From: Bifidobacterium erythrocebi
Lineage (GTDB): Bacteria > Actinomycetota > Actinomycetes > Actinomycetales > Bifidobacteriaceae
Assembly (NCBI RefSeq): GCF_012932675.1
Contig: NZ_JAAIIF010000003.1
Location: 33,122-97,121, forward strand
Length of the DNA stretch: 64,000 bases
Direction of reading: 5' to 3'
Shown here one piece after another: positions 17,779 to 24,587 of this stretch (position 1 is its first letter; each line of letters begins with the position of its first letter). The notes beneath the pieces are model-generated. The model ran no database searches. It worked only from the letters and a program-made list of their open reading frames with translations, and was not told the DNA's origin. The position numbers and the translations under genes are program-made.

Positions 17779-17812
17779 AAACTGACGGTGGCGATTCGCT
17801 CAGCGTCAGTTT
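17779..17812. terminator. bidirectional terminator between ABC-F and the toxin gene
   Basis: AAACTGACG (17779-17787) pairs with CGTCAGTTT (17804-17812). The right arm overlaps the toxin stop codon by two bases. It serves convergent genes. Confidence 0.7.
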
Positions 17813-18110
17813 AACGGAATAATTCGTCGTGGCTGCCGGTGCGTTCGAAGAACGCGACTGTGCCGTTCGATGACCAGATCACCAGCCAGTCCCCGGCGTT
17901 GGCGACATGGCATTCGTACCGTCCACGCCAATTGCCGGACAGGGTGTGCATGTTGTGGCGGCGGCGCAGCTCATCCAGTGTTTCCGGGGTGTTCTCCACC
18001 ACCAGATCGATGACTTTTTCAAGCTCGGCCAGGTTCAAGTTACGCCGCTTGGCGTTCTTTTTCAAATCACGGCTGAAGGCCTTCGCGAAGTCGGCGGTCA
18101 GTCGGCCCAT
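17811..18110 (-). CDS. YafQ-family toxin of a type II toxin-antitoxin system
   Basis: YafQ is a ribosome-dependent endoribonuclease of the RelE/ParE fold. The 99-aa protein keeps the residues that act in YafQ: His55 (HNMHTLSGNW), His68 (ECHVAN), Asp74 (GDWLVIW) and His94 in FERTGSHDELF, which matches the YafQ C-terminal motif FERTGTHAALF. The start codon shares one base with the antitoxin stop (TGATG), indicating translational coupling. The catalytic residues look intact, so the toxin is probably active. Confidence 0.88.
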   Translation of the reverse strand: MGRLTADFAKAFSRDLKKNAKRRNLNLAELEKVIDLVVENTPETLDELRRRHNMHTLSGNWRGRYECHVANAGDWLVIWSSNGTVAFFERTGSHDELFR

Positions 18111-18382
18111 CAGCGCATCGCCGCCTCGATCAGGTCATGTCCGTTGGCGAAACGCCCTGCCTTTCCCGATGCCATGAAGCTGTTCGCTTCGGCGGCGGCG
18201 CTCCGGCTTTCGTCATTGGGCTCCTCGGGGGCGAACGTCAATGGGATGCGCCCGGTGTTCACCATCTGCTTGAACACTGCGCGCACCACCGATGAGAGAT
18301 CCAGGCCGTAGTATTCGGCCACGTCGGCGGCCGAGCGCTTAAGATCGTCATCCATTCGTATGGTCAACGTCGATGCACTCAT
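18110..18382 (-). CDS. RelB/DinJ-family antitoxin
   Basis: A 90-aa protein with an N-terminal ribbon-helix-helix DNA-binding domain (STLTIRMDDDLKRSAADVAEYYGLDLSSVVRAV region, split here for length) and a C-terminal part expected to wrap the toxin. DinJ-type antitoxins neutralise YafQ and repress their own operon. The ATG at 18382 has GAGG six bases upstream and is preferred to one four codons earlier. Two palindromes upstream are the likely operator. Confidence 0.87.
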   Translation of the reverse strand: MSASTLTIRMDDDLKRSAADVAEYYGLDLSSVVRAVFKQMVNTGRIPLTFAPEEPNDESRSAAAEANSFMASGKAGRFANGHDLIEAAMR

Positions 18383-18398
18383 CAGAAACCTCATTCAC

Positions 18399-18432
18399 TT
18401 GTATGTACAAATAGTCAATATTGTACGTACAT
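18399..18432. promoter_or_regulatory. tandem operator of the toxin-antitoxin operon
   Basis: TTGTATGTACAA (18399-18410) and TTGTACGTACAT (18421-18432) are related palindromes whose centres are 22 bp apart, about two helical turns. A minus-strand TACAAT (18425-18420) lies in the right copy and could be the -10. The arrangement fits cooperative ribbon-helix-helix binding and autorepression. Confidence 0.65.
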
Positions 18433-18497
18433 TTTACCAAGGAAAGTAATTCCATCCAAGGCTGACAGCTGATTAGCCGCGTTGCGCGCCAGCTTGC

Positions 18498-19334
18498 CTA
18501 GCGAAGGCAATCGTCGAGCAACGCCTGCAGTAGTTCCAATACGCTGGTAATGCTGAATCCTGAGGATTCGTGCGAAGTCTCAATAGCTCCGTTCTCCGGG
18601 TCGATGCTGTAGCCTCCACGCGGTACGTGCCGGAACGCGCCGAATGTGCAAGGCGCCACGCAGCAGGAAATCGCGAATACGACAACGCTACAGATGGTCC
18701 CGATGCCATATGCAAGCAGAGGCCTGCAATCTTTTAGCATGAATGCCGATGCGCCGTCGACGGCCAGCATGGGGCGGAACACGAACCACAGCAAGGCCGA
18801 TTGCGCAATCGCAAATGAGAGACCGGAAAGCAGTTCCTTGATGACGGATGGCGTTCCGCGGCGGAATACCATCGGGCGTGTGGGCGAATAGCTTTGTTCC
18901 CCTCGTAGCCCGGAACCGAGGAACGCATACCAGCAGGCGACAGTTGGAACGACCATAAGAACGAACGCGAGTTTGATGTTCTGATCAATGCCGTAAGCCG
19001 TTGGCAGACCGGCGTTACTGATGATGTCTTTGATGATTAGACAGGGTAACGCACACTGCGCCACGCAGATAAGTAGTTCGCCGATTACAAGCAGAAACTG
19101 AATATGCATGCCTCGTGTGCGTGTGACAAGGATATGCGCATATCGTGGCGTGCCGGATGCAATGGAATCGGGTGTAAGACACGCGGGGCAGACGGAGCTG
19201 CATGCCTGATGATACTTAAGACATTGCGCGCACCGTACGTATGCCCCTGAATCACGAGGGAGAAGCCAAGGCAGTGCAATAAGCACGATGCCGATGCATA
19301 ATGCCGTAATCGCATGGATGGAATCAATCGTCAT
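18498..19334 (-). CDS. multi-spanning membrane protein with N-terminal zinc-ribbon-like cysteines, function unknown
   Basis: I do not recognise a family. From the ATG at 19334 the product is 278 aa. A hydrophobic segment (about 8-28) is followed by a cysteine cluster CAQC-x6-CSSVCPAC that looks like a zinc ribbon, then four further hydrophobic segments and a short hydrophilic C-terminus. The frame is open well upstream, but that part would overlap the divergent lipoprotein and has no coding character. GGGGA lies ten bases before the ATG. The base composition is less GC-rich than the housekeeping genes. It diverges from a lipoprotein gene 183 bp away. Confidence 0.6.
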   Translation of the reverse strand: MTIDSIHAITALCIGIVLIALPWLLPRDSGAYVRCAQCLKYHQACSSVCPACLTPDSIASGTPRYAHILVTRTRGMHIQFLLVIGELLICVAQCALPCLIIKDIISNAGLPTAYGIDQNIKLAFVLMVVPTVACWYAFLGSGLRGEQSYSPTRPMVFRRGTPSVIKELLSGLSFAIAQSALLWFVFRPMLAVDGASAFMLKDCRPLLAYGIGTICSVVVFAISCCVAPCTFGAFRHVPRGGYSIDPENGAIETSHESSGFSITSVLELLQALLDDCLR

Positions 19335-19517
19335 CTCGTCACATTCCCCAACTACACATAAAACTCTTCCGCAAACCCGTGTCCAGTCTAGTGCTTTTGG
19401 ATGTATGTTAGCCATTCGTGCGACAGCGAGGTGTGGTGTCGTATGGTTCGATGTCATATTCTCATTTTTACGGGAAGCTGCAGTTGTTCCCGCTGGAGAA
19501 ACCGATGGAGGTGTCTC

Positions 19518-20057
19518 ATGAATCAAGTGACGCGAAGAAGCCTCGGCTGTGTGTTGTCTGTTTTGCTGCTGTGTGCATGTGTCGGTTGTGCGAATCCCGC
19601 ACATGAAACCTCTGATGGCAGCGCTGTTCAGAGCAGCAGCAAGAACGATGATGCTGCTGAGCAAGCGTATAAAGCGTTTACTGTGGACGCTCTGGACCGT
19701 GTCGCCGTCGATGATCTCAATGACTCGGACAAATTGGTTCTGGTAAACAAGCTGGGCGCGAAATCCGTGCACGGCGATGGCACTGTTCCGTTTTCCAAAA
19801 AGGTCGACGAAAACAATATGTACTACGTCGTTTCCATGTGCGAACAGAAGGAACAGGCTCCTTACTCGCTCGTCCTCTACAAAGATGGGCAGCCGCACAC
19901 TCTGACCACGAGGGAAGCCTGTACGTCCAATGGAATAGAGACGATCTCTCTGCCGGCGAAGAATTTCCCCAGCGCGACATCATTGTCCATTATCAATATC
20001 GACAACACGGATCTTGTTGTCTCCGTATATGAAGTAAAGGAGAATCATCGGGAATAA
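19518..20057 (+). CDS. small secreted lipoprotein, function unknown
   Basis: A 179-aa protein with a lipoprotein signal peptide: Arg-Arg at 6-7, a hydrophobic core LSVLLLCACVGC, and acylation probably at Cys21 or Cys24. A Ser/Asp-rich linker follows, then about 120 residues with no domain I can name. GGAGG sits six bases before the ATG at 19518, which fixes the start. Its 3' end overlaps the convergent histidine kinase gene by 13 bp. Expression next to a two-component system suggests an envelope-associated role, but this is inference from position only. Confidence 0.7.
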   Translation: MNQVTRRSLGCVLSVLLLCACVGCANPAHETSDGSAVQSSSKNDDAAEQAYKAFTVDALDRVAVDDLNDSDKLVLVNKLGAKSVHGDGTVPFSKKVDENNMYYVVSMCEQKEQAPYSLVLYKDGQPHTLTTREACTSNGIETISLPAKNFPSATSLSIINIDNTDLVVSVYEVKENHRE

Positions 20058-21223
20058 CGTTGGCGGCTGGTTTGATTTGCTTGATGGGTTAGCGGAATCG
20101 TCAGGGACAATGACCATTCTTCATTTTCTGAATTTATGGTCATTGTCCCGTTACGTTGCCGCACGAATTTTTGTATGAGGGCGATTCCATAGTGGTTCTT
20201 CGATTCGCTATCCATCGCGGCGCTGTACGGATTCGATGCGAAGATGTGAGCCTCGCCTGATTCCGCCGATCCTGCTTCCACCGAGAGAATAAAGGCAAAA
20301 GGGCCTGGTTTCCCATGTTTTGCGATGTTGTTGAGTATTTCGGTGCAGGCTGTTTGCAACAGTGGCAGCTCCGCTTTGTCTATTACGTTCAAATCCCCAC
20401 GGATTATTGGCATTCCGGCAAAGCCTAGAGTTCTGAGCCTATTGCATTGGCTCTCGATGCGTTGCTGGAAAAGATCGAGATCATTCCTCTTATCTGTCTC
20501 ATTACCTGTCTCAAGATCGTTGGCCATGGGATTGATGATTTGGGTGCGAAGCTCATGCAACGCCTGCGTAAGTACCTGTTCGATTTGTGCTAAAGCATCA
20601 TTGCTTTTCACGGATTCTTCCTTGCGACACAGCAGAATCGCATATGTCATAGACCCTGCAATGGAATCATGCAGTATGTGAGTCTCTCTGAGCCGTTCCT
20701 GTTGCCGTCGTACTTGTTCTTGCGCAATCGTCAGGTCGGTCTTCCGTCGCTCTGTCTGTATCTTCCACCGTATGGCAAAGCCGACGAAAAAGGCCCCGAT
20801 ATAGGAGCATGCAAGCACGGGGATGCTTGGATTGTAGTCGATACCGCCTGTCCAATATCCCAAAGGAAGCGCCAGAGCGCAAAGCATCGGTCCTGCGATG
20901 GCAAATGCAAATCGTCTGACTTCAAACGCAAGTATTCCGCATGCAAGCCATGTGCCGTACAAGGTCGAAGGGCCGTCGCAGATTGCCGGGATTAGCGCGC
21001 ACGCTATGTGCGTTGCAAGGATCGCCATACTTGCCGGCATGGGGAACCAGGCTAATAGCAGCAGAGCAATGCAATAAGGCGTCAAATATAGCCATGACCA
21101 GAGGGATATGTTTGCCCAGGCGGTCAGTTCGAGCAGAAAAAAGCAAATGCAGATAACGGATCCAGCCAGGTAAGGCTTATGCGCGGTCTTTGCCAATGAC
21201 ATTATGTGTTGTGACAGCTTCAT
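20045..21223 (-). CDS. sensor histidine kinase, NarL/DesK-like class
   Basis: A 392-aa membrane kinase with five or six hydrophobic segments in residues 20-150 and no sizeable extracellular loop, so it probably senses a membrane or intramembrane signal. The dimerisation/phosphoacceptor helix contains LHDSIAG with His185, as in HisKA_3 kinases. The ATP-binding domain has the N-box EILNNIAKHG (295-304); its G-boxes are degenerate (HYGIALIQKF). The ATG at 21223 lies three bases after the response-regulator stop, so the two are co-transcribed. The longer upstream frame overlaps the regulator and is not coding. Confidence 0.82.
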   Translation of the reverse strand: MKLSQHIMSLAKTAHKPYLAGSVICICFFLLELTAWANISLWSWLYLTPYCIALLLLAWFPMPASMAILATHIACALIPAICDGPSTLYGTWLACGILAFEVRRFAFAIAGPMLCALALPLGYWTGGIDYNPSIPVLACSYIGAFFVGFAIRWKIQTERRKTDLTIAQEQVRRQQERLRETHILHDSIAGSMTYAILLCRKEESVKSNDALAQIEQVLTQALHELRTQIINPMANDLETGNETDKRNDLDLFQQRIESQCNRLRTLGFAGMPIIRGDLNVIDKAELPLLQTACTEILNNIAKHGKPGPFAFILSVEAGSAESGEAHIFASNPYSAAMDSESKNHYGIALIQKFVRQRNGTMTINSENEEWSLSLTIPLTHQANQTSRQRYSR

Positions 21224-21225
21224 CG

Positions 21226-21855
21226 TTATATCCAGCCATTTCTCGCACACGTCGCAACAGCTTCGGCGCGACTGTGAGCATGAAGTTTCTCGAAAGCTCG
21301 CCGTGCATATGTTTTCACCGATGCTTCGCTGACGTTGAGTTGCCGGGCGATGGCGGAAGTGGTGAATCCGTTTGCATAGCTGGCGATGATCTGCAATTCC
21401 TTGCCGGAAAGTCGCATGGATTCCATGCTCTTTCCCGTCCACGACGCAACTTCTCCATTTCCAATGGCTTTTCCGATGATTCGGACCAGTTGAATTGTGG
21501 GAATTTCTTTTGGAAGAATCGCATAGAACGCCTCGGTCCATTGCGCTCCGTGCGTTTTTTCGTTTTCGCTGTCCAAAAAGGCGCTGATGCCGATGACGAT
21601 AATATCTGGATATTGTTCCTTGACATGACGTGCCAATTCCACGCCGTCCATTCCGGGCATTGCGATATCGGTGAGTATGGCCTGCGGTCTTTGCGAAGAG
21701 TCCCTCATGGCGTCAAGTGCTTGTTCGGCTGAAGTGACGGTCCATAGAATCTGTATTGGTGCGCATGTTTCGACCAATAAGCTCCGGATTGCGTTCGCGA
21801 CCAGCGGATCATTGTCCACGATCCCTAGGGTCGGATCATTGGCAAGCGTGTGCAT
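21226..21855 (-). CDS. response regulator, NarL/LuxR type
   Basis: A 209-aa two-domain regulator: receiver domain with phospho-acceptor Asp63 (LTDIAMPGMDG) and acidic pocket VDND near residue 14, and a C-terminal LuxR helix-turn-helix (about 145-205, ELQIIASYANGFTTSAIARQ). GGGGG lies four bases before the ATG at 21855. It is the first gene of the pair with the kinase. Likely targets are the adjacent envelope genes, but no repeated binding site is obvious. The region to the ArsR-type gene (21856-22012) is a divergent control region. Confidence 0.88.
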   Translation of the reverse strand: MHTLANDPTLGIVDNDPLVANAIRSLLVETCAPIQILWTVTSAEQALDAMRDSSQRPQAILTDIAMPGMDGVELARHVKEQYPDIIVIGISAFLDSENEKTHGAQWTEAFYAILPKEIPTIQLVRIIGKAIGNGEVASWTGKSMESMRLSGKELQIIASYANGFTTSAIARQLNVSEASVKTYARRAFEKLHAHSRAEAVATCARNGWI

Positions 21856-21963
21856 AATGCCCCCATTAGTCTGCTTTTCGCTCCAGAATAGACGTTTTGT
21901 TGCTGCAAGGAAATCATAGCGTTGACGGCGGCATGTATTGCGACTGAGTTCAAAAATATATTG

Positions 21964-21984
21964 TACAAATAATTTGTATATAAT
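21964..21984 (+). promoter_or_regulatory. operator and -10 of the ArsR/MFS operon
   Basis: TACAAAT-A-ATTTGTA (21964-21978) is a perfect 7-1-7 palindrome directly followed by TATAAT (21979-21984). AAGGAG follows at 21998. An ArsR-family repressor bound there would block the promoter of its own gene and the exporter. Confidence 0.6.
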
Positions 21985-22012
21985 AGGAGGCGGCGGAAAG
22001 GAGACCTCTGCA

Positions 22013-22624
22013 ATGACCGAGACAATCCCAGACAAAGCACGGCTGACTGAAGATGCCGCAGTAACTGTAACCAATGCCGATACTCTTCGGGCCATGGCAA
22101 GTCCGATTCGTATGAGGATTCTTGGAACATTGCGGGTGAATGGCGAGCAGACCGTAGGAAGCATCAGCGAGCAGCTTGGCGAAGCGCCCGGTGCCATCAG
22201 CTATCACTTGGGGCAGCTTGCGGGGGCCGGACTTGTGGAGAAGGTGAAGTCTCCTGATGGTGATCGAAGAAAAAGCTGGTGGAAGGCTTGTCAAAGTGCG
22301 ATTCGTTTGGGAAGGTCCGGGGAAAAGGGCGAAGTTGAGGATGCAAAGGCTGTGGATTTGTTTCGGCGCTCAGCAGCGGTCTCCTATGAAATGGCCTATG
22401 AGCGTTTTCTGGACAAGCTGTCGGAATTGCCTCAGGAATGGGCTGATTCATGCACCAGCGATGATCATGTGTTGAATCTGACTGCCGAGGAAATGCGTTT
22501 GATGGTTGAAGAACTCAATGAAGTCATACATCGTTGGCGGATCAAAGCTGATATGCACGGCGACGATGGGGCGGACACCAGGCCAGTTGCCTTGATTCTG
22601 CAGGCCTTCAGGTGGATTTCGTAG
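22013..22624 (+). CDS. ArsR-type winged-helix transcriptional regulator
   Basis: A 203-aa regulator with an N-terminal ArsR-like HTH: ADTLRAMASPIRMRILGTL, recognition region APGAISYHLGQLAGAGLV, and wing DRRKSWWK. About 110 C-terminal residues have no metal-binding Cys pair, so it belongs to the non-metal HTH_20 type, often linked to exporters. The ATG at 22013 has AAGGAG nine bases upstream. The MFS gene starts 50 bp downstream and is the obvious target. Confidence 0.85.
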   Translation: MTETIPDKARLTEDAAVTVTNADTLRAMASPIRMRILGTLRVNGEQTVGSISEQLGEAPGAISYHLGQLAGAGLVEKVKSPDGDRRKSWWKACQSAIRLGRSGEKGEVEDAKAVDLFRRSAAVSYEMAYERFLDKLSELPQEWADSCTSDDHVLNLTAEEMRLMVEELNEVIHRWRIKADMHGDDGADTRPVALILQAFRWIS

Positions 22625-22674
22625 ATGTTGTCGGGCTCCCGTGAGTTCATGGACAATCCAGAAGGCGCAAGGAA

Positions 22675-23934
22675 ATGAAATCAGAAATGAAATCACTCTG
22701 GCAATCCGCAGGATACGTTCCTTGGTTCACTGCGGATACGGCATCGGCAGCTGGGTCAGCACTGCGTACATTGGCAATCAGCTTGCTCGGATATGCGGTG
22801 TCCGGCTCCACCGTCGCTGCCGGTTGGCTTGGAACGGCGTCGATGATTGCACAACAGGTTGCGAGCGTATTCGGAGGCACCTTCGTCGACAGACATGACC
22901 GCAAACGCCTCATCGTGGCGAACGCTGTCATCGGCGTTCTGGCTTGGGGTGCGATCGCGGTGCTATTGCTGTGCGACGCATTGTCGTTTCCCATATTGCT
23001 GCTGATTGCGGTGCTTGCATCAGGCATTAATGGATTTCTCGGGAGCGCCACGGATGCGTTGCTTCGCTCAATCATCGATATCCGCTATTATCCCAAGGCA
23101 CGAAGCCTCAACGAGGGACGTGACGCGACCATCACCATGGCGGGAGGCCCCATCGGAGGATTCCTGTACAGCGTCGCTCCATGGCTGCCATTCCTGGTGT
23201 CGGCATGTATGTACGCCGTGGCTGGTGTCGCCGCCACCGGCATTCGCGAACATGATTCGGATAACAGGCGTATCGGAAAAACGGATGGCGATGCGGCGAA
23301 AGGTGGTTTCTTCCGTGATTTCCTGGAAGGCTGGTCATGGTCGTTGCACAGGAAGACGCTGGTGGTCGTGCTCATCGTGGCGGCATTGCTCAATTTCGGC
23401 GTCAATGGCATCCAATACGCCATTCAGCTGCATCTGGTGTCGTGCGGGACTAATGCGACTTCCATCGGATTCATCAGTGGTGGCATATCGCTGATGATGC
23501 TTGTGGGATCGTTGCTGGCCGGCAAACTGAGCGATAGGGTTCCGGTTGGTTCAACCGTGTGCGTCGCCTACCTGTTCATCTGCCTATGTGTCTTGCCAGT
23601 GGCTTTGACCGACAACTACTGGGTCATGCTGGTTGCCAATTCGTTCGTCGGTCTGCCGTTCCCGCTGTTTAACGCGATGCTGCTCGGCTTCATCTTCGCC
23701 AAATCGCCCATGAACATGCAAGGGCGCATCACTGTCACATTGACGGTTCCGGCCCAGGTGCTTTCGATGTTCTGCAGCGCAGTGGCCGGTAGCTTGCTTC
23801 CGGTTCTCGGATTCCACGGCACGATGCTGGTGTTTCTCGCCATTCTCGTGGCAAGCGCCGTGCTGGTGATGTGCTCCCGTTCCATTCGTGGCATCCCCAA
23901 GGCGTCGCAATGGAAGTCTGCGGCATTGCGGTGA
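22675..23934 (+). CDS. MFS transporter, MFS_3 (EntS/macrolide efflux-like) type
   Basis: A 419-aa protein with about 12 hydrophobic segments. FVDRHDRKRLIVANAV is the loop 2-3 motif typical of the MFS_3 branch, which contains EntS, MefA and other exporters. It is preceded by an ArsR-type regulator and followed by a strong terminator, forming a two-gene operon. The substrate is unknown; export of a toxic compound is the usual role. The start at 22675 is supported weakly by AGAAGG nine bases upstream; a second ATG lies four codons later. Confidence 0.82.
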   Translation: MKSEMKSLWQSAGYVPWFTADTASAAGSALRTLAISLLGYAVSGSTVAAGWLGTASMIAQQVASVFGGTFVDRHDRKRLIVANAVIGVLAWGAIAVLLLCDALSFPILLLIAVLASGINGFLGSATDALLRSIIDIRYYPKARSLNEGRDATITMAGGPIGGFLYSVAPWLPFLVSACMYAVAGVAATGIREHDSDNRRIGKTDGDAAKGGFFRDFLEGWSWSLHRKTLVVVLIVAALLNFGVNGIQYAIQLHLVSCGTNATSIGFISGGISLMMLVGSLLAGKLSDRVPVGSTVCVAYLFICLCVLPVALTDNYWVMLVANSFVGLPFPLFNAMLLGFIFAKSPMNMQGRITVTLTVPAQVLSMFCSAVAGSLLPVLGFHGTMLVFLAILVASAVLVMCSRSIRGIPKASQWKSAALR

Positions 23935-23952
23935 GATATCGAAGCAAATGAA

Positions 23953-23990
23953 AAGCGGTGTCCCACGAGACGAGTCGTGGGACACCGCTT
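23953..23990. terminator. bidirectional terminator between MFS gene and ilvN
   Basis: Perfect 16-bp inverted repeat (AAGCGGTGTCCCACGA, 23953-23968, with its complement at 23975-23990) around a 6-nt loop. An A-run precedes it (T-run on the minus strand), so it can terminate ilvN transcription as well as the MFS operon. Confidence 0.85.
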
Positions 23991-24020
23991 GCCGTAAATC
24001 AGGCAGATTGCTCAGACCGT

Positions 24021-24575
24021 TCAGCGACCGGTGATCTCGGAGCCGAGCACCTTTTCGCTCAGCGCCTTCGGGCCGCGGGTCACGGCGACCGCGCCGGAAC
24101 GCACCAGCTCGATCACGCCGTAATGCTCCAGCAGGCCGAGCAGCGCTTCGATCTTGTCTTCGGAACCGGTGGCTTCGATGGTCAGCGACTCCGGATTCAC
24201 GTCGACCACGCGCACGCGGAACATGCGCACGATCTCCAGCACGTCGGAACGGTTGGACACGTCGGCCGCGACTTTGATGAGCACGAGCTCGCGCTCCACG
24301 GTGGAACGCGGGTCGAGCTCCACGATCTTGAGCACGTGCAGCAGCTTGTTGAGCTGCTTGATGATCTGCTCCAGCGGAATGGCTTCCACATCGGCCGTCA
24401 CCGTGATGCGCGAGATATCGGGGCGCTCGGTGGGGGAGACGGACAGCGAGTTGATGTTGAACGCGCGGCGTGCGAACAGGCCGGCCACGCGGGCCAGTAC
24501 GCCGGGGCGGTTCTCCACCAGCACGGACAGCGTGTGACGCTCGGAACCGGGCTGGGATGCAGGGTATTGAGGCAT
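24021..24575 (-). CDS. ilvN: acetolactate synthase small (regulatory) subunit
   Basis: The regulatory subunit of acetohydroxyacid synthase, which activates the catalytic subunit and confers valine feedback inhibition. The 184-aa product starts with an ACT domain (TLSVLVENRPGVLARVAGLF, about 15-34; SVSPTERPDISRITV) followed by the small-subunit C-terminal domain. It lies 12 bp after ilvB on the same strand, the standard arrangement. Confidence 0.95.
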   Translation of the reverse strand: MPQYPASQPGSERHTLSVLVENRPGVLARVAGLFARRAFNINSLSVSPTERPDISRITVTADVEAIPLEQIIKQLNKLLHVLKIVELDPRSTVERELVLIKVAADVSNRSDVLEIVRMFRVRVVDVNPESLTIEATGSEDKIEALLGLLEHYGVIELVRSGAVAVTRGPKALSEKVLGSEITGR

Positions 24576-24587
24576 GATTCTCTCCTC

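Noticed and set aside
19335..19898. N-terminal extension of the zinc-ribbon membrane protein upstream of 19334
   Set aside because: It would overlap the divergent lipoprotein, which has a clear ribosome binding site and signal peptide, and the extension has no coding character.
18399..21978. Shared regulator for the toxin-antitoxin operator and the ArsR-type operator
   Set aside because: Both contain TTGTAC-like AT-rich halves, but centre spacing and symmetry differ, and the similarity is short enough to be chance.
17811..22624. Genomic island or prophage remnant
   Set aside because: The block is less GC-rich and holds a toxin-antitoxin pair, but no integrase, direct repeats or tRNA boundary is seen.
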